From Siderastrea siderea (lineage: Eukaryota > Cnidaria > Anthozoa > Scleractinia > Rhizangiidae), in assembly GCA_964030785.1 (NCBI GenBank), contig OZ034970.1, positions 15,951,911-16,015,910 of the forward strand: 64,000 nucleotides of DNA, written 5' to 3'. The translations under genes and the position numbers were made by a program. This document shows, piece by piece, positions 61,701 to 63,312 of this stretch; positions within the stretch are counted from its first letter, which is position 1; each line of letters starts with the position of its first letter. Below the pieces are notes generated by a model. That model saw nothing but the letters and a program-made list of their open reading frames with translations, had not been told where the DNA came from and did not search any database.

Positions 61701-63312
61701 CCTCATTTTGAATTTGCTTTAATCGTTGCACATCACCGAAAGACTCTCCTCTTTTTCCTCATTAATACTTTGTAGTGTTAGTTCGTATTTTTGGTGATGT
61801 AACAGTCCGTCTTCGTGCTGAACGCGTCAGTTAAAATTGCTGTTCGCGCAGAAATCAGTTTGCAGTTTTTGAATTAAATCCTCTTTTTCTGTGTACCAGG
61901 CTTTTGCCGAGCAGTTTCACGAACGCGTACGCAAAGACTTATGGGGCTACTGCAGCGATGAGATACTGGACGCTAAAGATTTGCACAGAATCAAATACCA
62001 GGTAATGTTGTTTCATTTAATTGTTTAACTAGCCCCGGAAAACGTGACTAGGTCTGAAAAGTACTTCTGATTGGTCTGCAGTTGAATACAAATAGAGTCT
62101 ATGCCATTTAAACTAATAATATCGCGTGCTCTGTTTTTTTTTATTTTATTTTAAACTTTGCACCTGGAAAAAAAAGAGATACAAGGAGCTCCAAAGATAA
62201 GCAAAACGTGTAAATTTGCAATGGTTATTTACCTGAGTGAGAGAGTGTGGTGAATTTCCTGCAAAAGCTTGAATGGCTGAAGAGATTCCTTGTAAAAATT
62301 CATTTCTTCAATGTAATTCAGTTTAACTCGAAATTACAATCGACATGAGAAGATTTTAAATGACAGTTACACGATGGTCTTATTTTGATCGCCAATCCGC
62401 CAACCCCTCGCGAAATTTTAATGCTGCTTTGTAATCCCCGGACCTTTTATTTCCCAGGGTATTCGACCAGCCCCAGGCTACCCAAGTCAACCCGACCACA
62501 CAGAGAAGCTCACCATGTGGGAACTAATGAACTGTGAGAAACTCACTGGAATCAAGTTAACGGAATCGCTAGCCATGCACCCGGCTGCTTCAGTGTCTGC
62601 GGTCTTCTTTGCTCATCCTAAAGCTGTCTACTTCTCCGTCGGGAAAATCTGCGAAGACCAGGTACAACATACCTTATTATAGGAAATTAACGCTTGTGTT
62701 AAGGTATTTGAAATTAACGCGACTTAAATTAACGCGAACTGAAGGGAAAATTACTCCCCAATAAAGGAAATTAACGCGAAAGAGGGGGTATAATTAACGC
62801 GATTAACACAAAGAAACACCTTGCGGTGACAACCGGAACAAATTTATTTCTAACTGAATATAAAAATCACGAACAAAACAGGTCTACAGGTGTGTGAGGC
62901 AATTTCTTTTCAGACAATGTACGTTAAATTCTGCCTAAATGTAGGAACACTATTGTATTGTGGGTGTCAAGAATGTCTGGACACTATCCAGAATCTGGGA
63001 TTTAAATGATGGAAATTAAGGTCGCGGAAATTAACGCTCCACTTAATTAACAACGCGGAAATTAACGCGAAATTAATTATTAAACGTAATTAACGAAATT
63101 AATTATTAAAATCGCGTTAATTTTATGGAGCGTTAATTTTCTATAATAAGGTACACATCATGCAACTCGCTTTCCAGGAAGAAGTAGCTGCAAAGCTAAT
63201 TTGTTTGCCTTTTTCTTTCCTTTAGGTTACAGATTATGCTGAGCGGAAGGGGATGTCAGTTGAAGAAATCGAGAAGTGGCTTTCACCGATCCTATCGTAT
63301 GACAGAGACTAG
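31750..63312 (+). CDS. MTR: Methionine synthase (cobalamin-dependent), C-terminal exons
   Basis: The product transfers a methyl group from methyltetrahydrofolate to homocysteine via cobalamin. Sixteen exons are visible: 31750-31839, 34159-34257, 34439-34492, 34801-34893, 36126-36226, 38366-38553, 39406-39487, 39804-39902, 40482-40554, 41293-41448, 41875-42068, 42824-42957, 61358-61424, 61900-62001, 62458-62661 and 63226-63312. Phases agree across every junction except at one frameshifted exon. They cover the cobalamin-binding domain (DVHDIGKN, whose His ligates cobalt) and the SAM-dependent activation domain ([12 protein letters not shown]). Exons for the homocysteine and folate domains were not found. 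One exon has lost a base, one lacks an AG acceptor, and a Polinton fills the intron after 42957. The gene may be a second partial copy, a decaying gene, or a real gene with assembly errors. Confidence 0.92.
32784..33302. repeat. Tandem duplication, ~268-bp unit, two copies
   Basis: Units 32784-33051 and 33052-33302 share 'gtgcc(c/a)tattcacaacag', 'ttcagttgtggacaaa' and 'gataagacagatga'. It lies in the first visible MTR intron. Confidence 0.75.
34801..34893 (+). CDS. MTR: MTR exon with a non-AG acceptor
   Basis: The 31 codons match the conserved [12 protein letters not shown] segment, and phase 0 fits both neighbours. The two bases before the exon are GG (34799-34800) where AG is expected, and no other AG lies close by. 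The donor GT at 34894 looks normal. Confidence 0.8.
34962..35101. repeat. Foldback repeat in an MTR intron
   Basis: 'cttcggaatcaaaatgcact' near 34989 is mirrored near 35054 as part of arms about 55 bp long that end in TTACCACCATTTTCACTGC and its complement. It is probably a small MITE. Confidence 0.7.
35850..36056 (-). repeat. tRNA-derived SINE (V-like body) in an MTR intron
   Basis: On the minus strand it has a tRNA-like head (GATGGCGCAGTGGTGAGAGC as A box, GGGTTCGATTC as B box) and a body with 'ctccgggtactccggttttc'. This arrangement is common in cnidarian introns. It ends before 'ccaacatttc'. Confidence 0.8.
36126..36226 (+). CDS. MTR: MTR exon with the cobalamin-binding DxHxxG motif
   Basis: It encodes [19 protein letters not shown] and the VLGCNNF strand. 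The histidine is the lower axial ligand of cobalt in this enzyme family. Both splice sites are consensus. Confidence 0.93.
38366..38553 (+). CDS. MTR: MTR exon with a one-base deletion
   Basis: The first part encodes [20 protein letters not shown] and the last part ends in LIGGATTS, both conserved. They are in different frames: one base is missing near 38439-38442, and a stop follows in the first frame at about 38455. The exon is 188 bp where 189 would keep phase with its neighbours. Confidence 0.85.
39930..40130. repeat. Dispersed repeat rich in CCAATCA motifs
   Basis: It shares 'ccaatcaca' and 'aaccaatcagaa' blocks and GCG-rich 'aagcgcggg' strings with 30640-30800. No TIR or coding part was recognised. 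Confidence 0.5.
43105..43110 (+). repeat. Polinton target-site duplication, left
   Basis: GAAGAC abuts the left terminal repeat; the same hexamer abuts the right end at 60995-61000, and a single copy is present at the empty paralogous site. Six bases is the Polinton norm. Confidence 0.95.
43111..43288 (+). repeat. Polinton left terminal inverted repeat
   Basis: It begins ACTACTTGGTCTGTAATGCC and matches the right repeat with one mismatch (43193 against 60912). It includes two direct copies of GAGTCGGTATAACGGCATGA 57 bp apart (43202 and 43259). Confidence 0.97.
43618..44424 (+). CDS. Polinton protein of unknown function (helix-rich, ~268 aa)
   Basis: The frame is open from 43516, but the first ATG is at 43618, giving 268 residues. 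Conserved-looking in-frame residues upstream of that ATG suggest a TTG start at 43522 or an unseen first exon. The N-terminal third is acidic. The C-terminal third is rich in Lys, Trp and aromatic residues ([30 protein letters not shown]), which could form a DNA-binding helical domain. I do not recognise the family. It is the leftmost gene, transcribed inward from the left terminal repeat, followed after 86 bp by the VLTF3-like gene. Confidence 0.75.
   Translation: MAESPTGLSEMMEFMDCDDSNYEMDFDVDILDGFHLENTLYHVNDKVQQFAFYWMKLYSNCCIQRDEALGLLRLGNVDDAIRKLEDWPETIGCPDVPQVLPTEQDKQLKHKKARKATDVEAIIQEMRSKFVPSNLEFHHDVPNEFPTEELTLDEYGMKIKECDRCFQTVENYHLKNAFVYGKWIEKAFQKFQEDKRNKFTSVTNFDEWVNGKCCVKKTRARQLRMFYNRFKKYIKVLQCKLPFIWFVCNGAAILNYFKDNEEEAVQWV
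44443..44467. promoter_or_regulatory. 18-bp perfect palindrome fused to a CRE-type TGACGTCA
   Basis: ACGCCACAGCTGTGGCGT (44443-44460) overlaps TGACGTCA (44460-44467). Both are self-complementary and lie between two plus-strand genes. They could be a terminator hairpin for the first gene or a host ATF/CREB-binding site for the second. Confidence 0.5.
44491..44510 (+). promoter_or_regulatory. Late-type start motif of the VLTF3-like gene
   Basis: TCTAATATAATAGTATAG lies 20 bp before the ATG, like the TCTAA motif of the structural genes. Confidence 0.5.
44511..45089 (+). CDS. VLTF3-like / TFIIB-like late transcription factor
   Basis: The 192-residue protein begins with cysteine pairs (CPFC at residues 19-22, then CC and CLSCGIV near residues 43-63) that can form zinc ribbons. 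[19 protein letters not shown] block follows, as in the viral late transcription factor 3 family of large DNA viruses and Polintons. The C-terminal helices ([19 protein letters not shown]) fit a cyclin-like fold. By family knowledge it would direct transcription of late structural genes, which here share a common start motif. Its 3' end overlaps the end of the opposite-strand gene by 14 bp. The identification is from motif memory. Confidence 0.65.
   Translation: MNCNKELHDELKESGDIVCPFCDQKLEDSNEKPQDRLAKYYLCCDNQYIINDDGMLACLSCGIVQGYKSSVEYVNFYENRHKLRRKSIYHREYHINNTILDIEQKYNIEISHHQKCKIDRVFVEIGKILPQVNGNRKRMININFILRKVLSMMNLPFDIPISKSKKTLASYERYWNLIISLIGDRMKEIIDE
45076..45558 (-). CDS. Two-transmembrane-helix protein, paralogue 1
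   Basis: The 160-residue protein has an N-terminal helical part ([28 protein letters not shown]), a hydrophobic hairpin of two likely membrane helices (about residues 50-85), and a soluble C-terminal half. The layout recalls SLATT-type two-helix membrane proteins, but homology is not shown. The next minus-strand gene at 45744-46319 shares the same N-terminal pattern and hairpin, so the two look like tandem paralogues. A role as a virion membrane component or host-membrane effector is conjecture. Confidence 0.75.
   Translation of the reverse strand: MTKNIFNWNHISSDLTEDQIEELKSYYITYHRKCWAYKQAAKRFKKWKLLGDSLSIIFATGGIASAIATSGISLVAISTASVIIQSWMKHKDLDLKIQNCIHAYQSYQHLLNIIKDTMRGGDFQPHSLHIIMNNVDNYVTYNSPIVDKFLEKYDKYFTHQ
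45562..45684 (-). CDS. 40-residue basic microprotein
   Basis: An ATG at 45682-45684 opens a short frame ending in a lysine-rich tail (SFKKKKNV) after a predicted helix ([16 protein letters not shown]). It is preceded by TCTAACATATATAT, the same motif as the structural genes, which is the main reason to call it. It ends directly at the start region of the downstream two-helix gene. Function unknown. Confidence 0.55.
   Translation of the reverse strand: MKTATLINEIIESIEKLVHNITKLYYSIKLSFKKKKNVTV
45685..45698 (-). promoter_or_regulatory. Late-type start motif of the microprotein
   Basis: On the minus strand TCTAACATATATAT runs directly into the ATG. Confidence 0.5.
45744..46319 (-). CDS. Two-transmembrane-helix protein, paralogue 2
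   Basis: I chose the ATG at 46317-46319 (191 residues), since an upstream in-frame ATG lies within the fibre gene. The N-terminus ([23 protein letters not shown]) lines up with paralogue 1 at 45558 ([21 protein letters not shown]). Both continue into a basic segment and a hydrophobic hairpin ([20 protein letters not shown]). The C-terminal part is longer and unrelated by eye. The pair suggests duplication inside the element followed by divergence. Confidence 0.75.
   Translation of the reverse strand: MRDIFEFNHIDKTLSEEKVKFLKDLYTHYHKKHYCYEKLHLGFRRKNFVCNLSAGKLIISAAVAGGMTLNPAVMATLTGVGLILKAVASLKKFNKKMERANSWTNRLKLFDNTDVGDGVVDLKNVIVLNVWIKRWDRYYHSKSALLEKDFNNSIEFFYNSDMTGYYTYFSTVPSDWDMSCIIEWLRIPQPI
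46360..48060 (-). CDS. Collagen-like fibre/adhesin protein
   Basis: The 566-residue protein has three parts. Residues 15-52 are Gly-X-Y triplets ([19 protein letters not shown]), which would form a collagen triple helix. Residues about 100-250 carry repeats of the form DMNNNxIxNVxxPT..DAxxxxYV, the pattern of trimeric phage tail-fibre shafts. The remainder is beta-rich and could be a receptor-binding head. A trimeric spike or fibre, as adenoviruses attach to pentons, is the natural inference. The start is fixed by TCTAAACTAATATTAT immediately upstream, and that motif overlaps the ATPase stop codon. Confidence 0.85.
   Translation of the reverse strand: MSYTNGILNHVDSQGQGQIGPRGLPGLPGPKGPKGDKGDKGDKGDRGPQGSASGSADFDMQNKYSILRLKSNPYPVRGDLTKAISYQDTRNIFLSKKEGGKMEANIDMNNNTIYNVKDPTQADQATNKKYVENQLEKKLDKGSDIDMKNNSIINLDLPSNQRDAACVEFVNNRIDDMTQKKFLKVDGTNNMTGNLNLNNNKIINLQTDYRNSKSAVNVDFVQEEIKDLRNLVTQKIRESQINNSGQKRDAFRYLMEDTDESSSENNIEVLGIVDFPNSPHQINKKAYQLKLLFEKSSPNQYRSRLGFNLYKLPVGYYTMVVEWFPPEMNEITVTAQGTTISISDETTKTFENYTKTVIHFHRWGSSPPQFLYLDLHGTVSKQSFLTIGHLIVYGVKETLSNVDPSVYDTAFVIENGQMVMQTNLSLNGHQLRSSIHHINGFLNSTKGDKNFVLNGAEIISLPGEAILKNIDIYCTRPITSSDSHVTVHRHKKISLKLKTSLRNFFTGTLSSSRNFTSEKSGWYQTINPNSFQMPSSGILAFELNMNDDIWKSYNAIILRIEYQTSA
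48061..48076 (-). promoter_or_regulatory. Late-type start motif of the fibre gene
   Basis: TCTAAACTAATATTAT on the minus strand precedes the ATG directly. Its TAA is also the stop codon of the packaging ATPase gene. Confidence 0.65.
48072..48713 (-). CDS. FtsK/HerA-type genome-packaging ATPase
   Basis: The 213-residue protein has a Walker A (APSGGGKTN, about residues 34-42), a Walker B (LVIFDD, near residue 110) and a downstream [10 protein letters not shown] segment typical of the A32-like packaging ATPases of Polintons, virophages and NCLDVs. It would pump DNA into preformed capsids. Length is normal for the family. It is divergent from the structural gene at 48854, with a GC-rich repeat between them. 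Confidence 0.92.
   Translation of the reverse strand: MKIQNYDIQDDENNDFVQLKSFMPNRCFRMLVCAPSGGGKTNLLLDMIYRLLYFDKIYLYARNLSQSKYTYLLESFKPISKEVGYDIIEASNDDIIPLTDLSDENQKLVIFDDYLNTGKKNDERIRDYFTNSRNKNCCCIYLSQSYYGIDKTIRLNSSHYCIFDFPSRNEQSMICRELGVNKEDYQKATKDPFSFLYVDKIRKSNAKNFDEKI
48745..48784. repeat. Three tandem 12-bp repeats in the divergent promoter region
   Basis: GCGACACGCTAT occurs three times without change (48745-48780), and a fourth unit begins GCGA. It is much more GC-rich than its surroundings and sits between two divergent genes, where repeated protein-binding sites would be expected. Confidence 0.8.
48834..48853 (+). promoter_or_regulatory. Late-type start motif (GTAAAC variant)
   Basis: ATTTTATGTAAACAAATGATATA leads into the ATG at 48854; the same string with small changes precedes 49853 and 51100. 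Confidence 0.65.
48854..49840 (+). CDS. Polinton structural protein with PPxY motifs
   Basis: The 328-residue protein is charged and probably partly disordered. It has a PPSYEDV motif near residue 109 and a PPEYEEE near residue 139. PPxY is the late-domain motif that many viruses use to recruit NEDD4-family ubiquitin ligases. [13 protein letters not shown] near residue 260 could be a processing site for the adenovirus-type protease. A C-terminal helical segment follows. It stands directly before the penton gene (12 bp) in the same orientation, so a minor capsid or cement role is likely. Family name uncertain. Confidence 0.8.
   Translation: MSLLKWKEMAEKRSELGKKINTVRETIKQKTMSDQMGEVEAEKLFKPITSELKELTSPKTPLRRLSKKKRPVPDYGIAIDDEVPDYGLDDLFDQPVLPENEKQIVPKPPSYEDVVKDLASGEKRIHIDPEYMYEPEDLPPEYEEEGPDYNILEEDAINQVLDELEIPNYEDVELRLQQEDMNDTKRKSYLTNALKKAKEKRKQLSGYSTDITKKLISGSITEAEAQYRRKIIQDTRKVLTDYIDYNNQRLKNIKGSGLKKKIKRGGQVQFFNNPTEMIKKLELIIGSMVAGNNSIELRNTGVALLDILLKNSILNRSQYNKIYKNYFM
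49833..49852 (+). promoter_or_regulatory. Late-type start motif of the penton gene
   Basis: ATTTTATGTAAACTAATCATATA precedes the ATG and overlaps the stop of the upstream gene. Confidence 0.65.
49853..50614 (+). CDS. Penton-like minor capsid protein (single jelly roll)
   Basis: The 253-residue protein begins with [20 protein letters not shown] and a [19 protein letters not shown] segment, the pattern of Polinton minor capsid proteins that form pentons at the icosahedral vertices. It is beta-rich throughout and of normal length. It follows the PPxY gene and precedes a small structural gene in the late cluster. Confidence 0.82.
   Translation: MDRQLILSSHSVRDKNGNKPSDFIIKYINPIILDPNRQYEIGLDRIISMSFTWFNVTKELNNQKIRYSTDSGANWTEIIFNPGVWNYVDFDNLIKERTKTGTSSNPQYPITLEFDDTIFRTIITLASNYRLDLTQSNFNDLIGFNKKILTSSENVGDYIPNLSQDREILNIHSDLISESLVDGDETDIIYSFSTSTLTPSYSFTQEPRRVQFNPVNKNTINKIQIYITDGKRRIIDLNHSDTSFSLILREKRD
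50615..50632 (+). promoter_or_regulatory. Late-type start motif of the 122-aa gene
   Basis: TCTAACTAATAGTTATAT abuts the ATG at 50633. Confidence 0.6.
50633..51001 (+). CDS. Small basic structural protein (122 aa)
   Basis: It starts with [19 protein letters not shown], has a central amphipathic stretch with repeated Lys/Ala, and a repeated KPTKP segment. The final GTGLRR resembles sites cut by adenovirus-type proteases. Its place between penton and major capsid genes and its own late motif suggest a virion protein. I do not recognise a named family. Confidence 0.7.
   Translation: MSSYEYKRIYHPKLGRFVYEHKGNGIIVDNIFKPVGRVLSKVPEMVLKPFAKKALESGISHAGDKLGKKAAEKSGELIMRKLHGSTKQSMNKTMKPTKPTKPKQEDYNTILNRLISGTGLRR
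51080..51099 (+). promoter_or_regulatory. Late-type start motif of the major capsid gene
   Basis: ATTTTATCTAAACTACTCATATAA abuts the ATG at 51100. Confidence 0.7.
51100..52388 (+). CDS. Major capsid protein (double jelly roll), with a -1-type frame break
   Basis: The gene would encode about 430 residues of the Polinton major capsid family. The N-terminal frame (51100-51333) contains [10 protein letters not shown] and [10 protein letters not shown]; the rest (frame open from 51231, to 52388) contains GSSSLIKHM, the [15 protein letters not shown] block and a [12 protein letters not shown] strand. The two are separated by a shift of one base near the A6 run at 51283-51288. Either a base was lost (mutation or assembly error) or slippage on the run joins the frames. 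It has its own late motif. Confidence 0.88.
52451..52465 (+). promoter_or_regulatory. Late-type start motif of the core-like gene
   Basis: GAATTTATCTAACATATAAT runs into the ATG at 52466. Confidence 0.65.
52466..53326 (+). CDS. Core-like precursor protein with multiple GG processing sites
   Basis: The 286-residue protein has an N-terminal [17 protein letters not shown] domain, then four repeats of the form Q-x-GG followed by hydrophobic residues (QVGGSLL, QTGGFLI, QTGGFLG, QDGGLLV) and a lysine-rich end. GG followed by a hydrophobic residue is the kind of site cut by adenovirus-type proteases during maturation, and that protease is encoded directly after. Hydrophobic stretches after the GG sites resemble adenovirus pVI or pX-like membrane-active peptides. 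The A8 and A9 runs near its 3' end lie in the overlap with the protease frame. Confidence 0.8.
   Translation: MTQLYEITVRLSPNQKKNLSKAYHKRETIVLRLTKDSLSGNDTLYVPLNIVKRLEKNRKLKKGMDIKLSKTNIRKQVGGSLLSRVLTLGRTFGPTIAKTIGLSALAGAASEGASQIVKKISGKGVQTGGFLIPQNKIDQLITYKHLLTTKQKKDILNALQTGSGVHIKPTKVQTGGFLGTLLASIGVPLAIEAIKKMTGKGAPQMGQPKQRPPRSIPKPTTVNNQDGGLLVPMYRTPPFYGNWPDQTLGMGILKKSSKKKAQKKGKGLLLGKNSPFKNVPLLNILL
53200..53784 (+). CDS. Adenovirus-type (C5 family) maturation protease, no ATG start
   Basis: The catalytic layout is clear: His in GSHWVATYV (53497-53499), Asp in YFDSFG (53542-53544) and Cys in [11 protein letters not shown] (53650-53652). It processes capsid and core precursors. The frame is open from 53200, but no ATG precedes the conserved [12 protein letters not shown] start. 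It lacks the late motif of its neighbours and overlaps the core-like gene by 127 bp in the -1 frame. Candidate slippery sites in phase are T TTA AAA (53221-53227) and A AAA AAA (53239-53245). I see no strong stem after them. Translation as a -1 extension, or a lost base in an A run, are the options. Confidence 0.87.
   Translation, partial: SNIRYGNFKKKLQKKSSEKGQRSTIRQKLTIQKRPSSKHSIVKPNFHQNIPLSNYDLIDWCKYLNIPINDVLSRDENVPHNHRQTLFIYNLEPSYMSGSHWVATYVKDKVINYFDSFGLPPFQEMVNHARKKNLTLLHQNNQIQNLLTTTCGYFCLYFLNEMNKGKSYFDLLEVFDIFNTVKNEKFLEQYFKNI
53780..53795 (+). promoter_or_regulatory. Late-type start motif of the zinc-ribbon gene
   Basis: TCTAACTAATATATAT abuts the ATG at 53796 and overlaps the protease stop. 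Confidence 0.7.
53796..53981 (+). CDS. Small zinc-ribbon-like protein (DUF5679-like), N-terminal part of a larger product
   Basis: The 61-residue frame has [12 protein letters not shown] and [14 protein letters not shown], a short cysteine pattern seen at the start of Polinton proteins. In related elements, as I recall, it is continuous with the phospholipase domain, which here lies in the -1 frame. The slippery heptamer G GGA AAC sits in phase at 53942-53948, followed by a stem-loop. Confidence 0.75.
   Translation: MRSYCVKQKKVTECVPGSERYEKAKNGRLMLKCKCSQCGITKTKFVKQAGNGLARRKGRAY
53936..54658 (+). CDS. Phospholipase A2-like virion protein, no ATG start
   Basis: The core has a calcium-loop-like [12 protein letters not shown] segment and the catalytic His-Asp pair in [10 protein letters not shown] (54428-54433), the arrangement of parvovirus VP1-type phospholipases A2 that help particles leave endosomes. 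An N-terminal helical region ([19 protein letters not shown]) precedes it, and a lysine/arginine-rich tail follows. The frame is open from 53936 with no ATG before conserved sequence and no late motif, and it lies -1 to the zinc-ribbon gene. Its own end overlaps the integrase frame by 94 bp. Confidence 0.8.
   Translation, partial: TGGKRVGPSKGAGVLDTVASTGADLLIHHGIPWLGKKAVEMGRYYGSEALRNPKLQKKAIDYALDKLNPMIQNVGSQALDQLSTKIRPNRKYKTDRKDLDGGSLDIHKAIGRLPKPKSGWTLPGHRYTGPYNPLDKQLEYDPVTGEILEIYDKPTGKTDAIAMQHDVDYSVCKDDKKCKNKADRKMVKALDSVPYNERQWGHWLARNMINTKQKLGLGLKQRKTKNGKGRRVKKKTGKKN
53942..53974 (+). promoter_or_regulatory. Candidate -1 ribosomal frameshift signal (zinc ribbon to phospholipase)
   Basis: G GGA AAC fits the X XXY YYZ rule in the zero frame. 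After a 6-nt spacer, GCCCGTC (53955-53961) can pair with GGCGGGC (53968-53974) around a 6-nt loop, including one G-U. This GC-rich block is exceptional in an AT-rich element. Confidence 0.55.
54565..55575 (+). CDS. Polinton integrase (RVE family) with C-terminal chromodomain, no ATG at the conserved start
   Basis: It integrates the element with a 6-bp target duplication. The core has the acidic residues of the retroviral integrase fold: Asp in [12 protein letters not shown] (54808-54810), Asp in [10 protein letters not shown] (54925-54927) and Glu in the [10 protein letters not shown] segment (55027-55029). An SH3-like domain follows ([14 protein letters not shown]), then a chromodomain-like end ([17 protein letters not shown]), which could target modified histones. 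Conserved sequence ([26 protein letters not shown]) precedes the first ATG (54754), and the frame is open from 54565, in the -1 frame of the phospholipase. Confidence 0.95.
   Translation, partial: HEAEIGSRSETKEDKKRERPSSEEKNWQEKLADELHKPIKRNFTRRRVIVNHIDEIWCSDIVEMQKFSRWNAGYRYLLMVLDVFSKYGWIVPLKDKKGETVMNAFKTILKEGRKPEYLWTDKGKEYYNKHVKELLDKNKITLYSTENEEKSSVCERWNRTIKTKMWKQFTIQGNTQYLDMLPKLVKQYNNTKHSSIKMTPIEASKKKNEGTVYFNLYGNLEQVSSKPKFKIGDKVRISKYKRNVFDKGYTPNWTEELFTIDNIQDTNPITYKIKDLRGEDIQGSFYEPELLKAKQDVFRIDKVIWRDYKKKQALVKWKGYSDEFNSWIPFKDLKDI
54607..54703 (+). promoter_or_regulatory. Candidate -1 ribosomal frameshift signal (phospholipase to integrase)
   Basis: A AAA AAC, the classic retroviral heptamer, is in phase at 54607-54613. 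After a 7-nt spacer, GCCGTCGAGTGAAG (54621-54634) can pair with CTTTACTCGACGGC (54690-54703) over 14 bp including one G-U, with a 55-nt loop. Confidence 0.6.
55585..55612 (+). promoter_or_regulatory. Orphan late-type motif after the integrase
   Basis: GAATTATCTAATATATATTA repeats the structural-gene motif, but no ATG follows within range. It could be a remnant of a lost late gene. Confidence 0.4.
55673..55686 (+). promoter_or_regulatory. Early-type promoter module 1
   Basis: CTATATTTAAACGC starts 59 bp before the ATG at 55732; the same string occurs before two further genes at nearly the same distance. Confidence 0.6.
55732..55974 (+). CDS. AT-hook / zinc-finger small DNA-binding protein
   Basis: The 80-residue protein begins with KRGRGRPK, an AT-hook core, and has a [12 protein letters not shown] finger of C2H2 type in the middle. 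It probably binds DNA and may regulate transcription or replication of the element. I chose the ATG at 55732 because the AT hook follows at once and an early-type module stands 59 bp upstream; upstream in-frame codons overlap that module. Confidence 0.75.
   Translation: MEKNIKRGRGRPKVFTDEERKNHKTTYMLNKEWYCDICKTGRNYTVAGKSCHLKTKKHRKNTNTINIMEKINNITQRRHV
55991..56046 (+). promoter_or_regulatory. Early-type promoter module 2 with operator-like palindrome
   Basis: CTATATTTAAACGCAG (56031-56046) starts 63 bp before the ATG. Upstream, GATCCATGACTGGATC (56001-56016) is an inverted repeat. The whole block recurs at 56374-56429 with three changes. Confidence 0.65.
56094..56357 (+). CDS. Small cysteine-containing protein of unknown function (87 aa)
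   Basis: It has an N-terminal coiled-coil-like helix ([19 protein letters not shown]), then CKFYKYC and CDKC pairs that could bind one zinc ion. It lies between two early-type promoter modules in the replication half of the element. No family recognised. Confidence 0.65.
   Translation: MELNETTLKINRLEQKIAPISDEIDKRYNLIICKFYKYCDLPATHLLITGEFPNYVETMICDKCSDYIDNLNCYQLDIMGFVDLYKL
56374..56429 (+). promoter_or_regulatory. Early-type promoter module 3 (polymerase gene)
   Basis: CTATATTTAAACGCAG (56414-56429) starts 60 bp before the ATG at 56474, and GATCCATGACCGGATC lies upstream. It is a near copy of module 2. Confidence 0.65.
56474..60208 (+). CDS. Family B DNA polymerase fused to an SF1 helicase and the start of a GIY-YIG domain
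   Basis: The 1244-residue frame has a charged N-terminus and a polymerase region with motif A (AKCYPSILL, near residue 600), motif B ([14 protein letters not shown], near 708) and motif C ([10 protein letters not shown], near 808). The usual motif A aspartate is a tyrosine here (Y597, codon 58262-58264), and motif C reads NTD. Exonuclease motifs are not obvious. Residues 870-1200 are a Pif1/RecD-like SF1 helicase: [43 protein letters not shown]. The frame ends in [18 protein letters not shown], the start of a GIY-YIG nuclease whose remainder lies in the -1 frame. Replication enzymes joined in one chain fit protein-primed replication of the element. Confidence 0.88.
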   Translation: MKSEKSNLIDMNNSDLKKLSKSELIKLLLKQEKKKPKIIVVDDTKKTNKPKKKQKVVYNHDNLFDDDLFLDFTVTSHPFERMMKKANNKDRDINEQSFNIDTRYKNLMSGKIRYYPMIDVSLSSLRKDEMKRSSSKNKAKLSFIKLFEKRLNQIQGEKETVSINLDVEINLSTTSENFTNLYEYITNVVDGNIKQYEILPNHSSENDNDEFGIKYKKIIKQTFYEGDVGKMGVNYIRKNYGPFTVEKPKNLSKFDIYKFAMYTLLKNKFTVLSQEVISGIGCEIIKLNKKRPQKHKMGKLKFESYLLNKQRPFTRHGVNTCVVDYVWDQVRGQRGFKSYTYDKLKNEIYEFVAEGDVMISTDELINWADKCHNNVSIHAFDARYKKFVTHIAANTRTNVVLVYIVKDHHCHQITDEKLKIVASKANQGGCDDLLKHMTDIKWTRRHENVTKIESVEEICNLDKENHIVVLPENTKMKDAVDLYSRSENFYVEYLHWNNNGILDGFIDHKRNMFLLNEEYNTRKTICDKLFDTFKTHDFKWTNQSYTSISTSLFKQLNGYIPESSYNVNTRQMLDDFYPRALQWCTTDDIPDDVVSIYIAKCYPSILLNNKHEIPIYNIHDVVEPFNNKSDLKLCGEFYIDETVLENYSNPIKIEAGFYSSNLVSYLVDTLHMPLGQIKYKIVTKKALKPNTFGEYIKYIFDNFSESEAKKMANSFIGELGRKYNKTNHGFTCTDYDTAMCCWTSGLSEGKNVSIDHHNGIFMIREQKVERIFSDHTSINRFVVSEAILKCLQLIKTCHGEDSELYGYNTDGIYISNPKVQFKNKKDVKFSTKRIGRAYVTDSELVYFEKHYRENMNILDYKIETGKGCIFNGQAGSGKTTKLCKMVQESDKPIVLSFTNKAVENVKSRLISDGYEQEKANKICHTFDSYFCELSGTNVETNMKNLKNKTIFIEEFSMTPNKWITMIYKAYLKFNNKIYMFGDPNQCEPVEGGSQIHFDYLESKTVREMCPRIVTLQYIEKSCRYDKQTHDMLKTFLKHGKISTYFQPIDQKLYKNICYLNSTRIKVNTQCCDQFTKNKRYETIEFKYDNKKETYKVCQNIPVMATTNIKDKNVFNTMEFVIEKIKENKFKVNNEWYDIKEFSESFIPSFCVTVYKYQGADIDEPYNVHDVNRMDKKQLYTALSRTTKMEYIHVNNKEINNKYFNKRQPVLELVNSKFNSLYKNGKIYKVTFDNGMVYVGSTVKN
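60172..60660 (+). CDS. Continuation of the GIY-YIG nuclease domain in the -1 frame
   Basis: The frame is open from 60172, and the first ATG is at 60238. Its start overlaps the polymerase-helicase gene by 37 bp, and its sequence ([33 protein letters not shown]) continues the GIY-YIG fold begun there. The C-terminal part is helical and then has a [19 protein letters not shown] segment, possibly DNA-binding. I see no canonical slippery heptamer in this overlap, so a lost base is likelier than programmed frameshifting. Confidence 0.7.
   Translation, partial: RNGLCRLNCEELETRLKWHLSNMKSQVFKNKKHNPKIELIINAPSNDKKSLEKVENGYIQEYAEKYCKLLLNIKANPIKIKKINYEVTIENKTQLEERIAKLENKLTIKDDTKNNYWFIDSIIDGKRYKTMARYGKTPKDEALTKINDKKQQIINELTVYFE
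60661..60816. other. Non-coding gap before the right terminal repeat
   Basis: I see no gene. Just inside the terminal repeat 'ccattatatggtgtaaaact' is a degenerate form of the repeated terminal unit. Confidence 0.5.
60817..60994 (-). repeat. Polinton right terminal inverted repeat
   Basis: Inverted copy of 43111-43288 with one mismatch, ending ...CAGACCAAGTAGT. Confidence 0.97.
60995..61000 (+). repeat. Polinton target-site duplication, right
   Basis: GAAGAC, identical to 43105-43110. The intron then continues with 'gaaattcagttcgaggtg', as in the empty copy. Confidence 0.95.
62672..63151. mobile_element. 480-bp MITE rich in AATTAACGCG, TA duplication
   Basis: CCTTATTATAGGAAATTAAC on the left mirrors the right end (GTTAATTTTCTATAATAAGG). 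TA flanks both sides (62670-62671, 63152-63153). The paralogous intron lacks it. Many AATTAACGCG-like motifs lie inside. TA targeting fits Tc1/mariner mobilisation. Confidence 0.8.
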
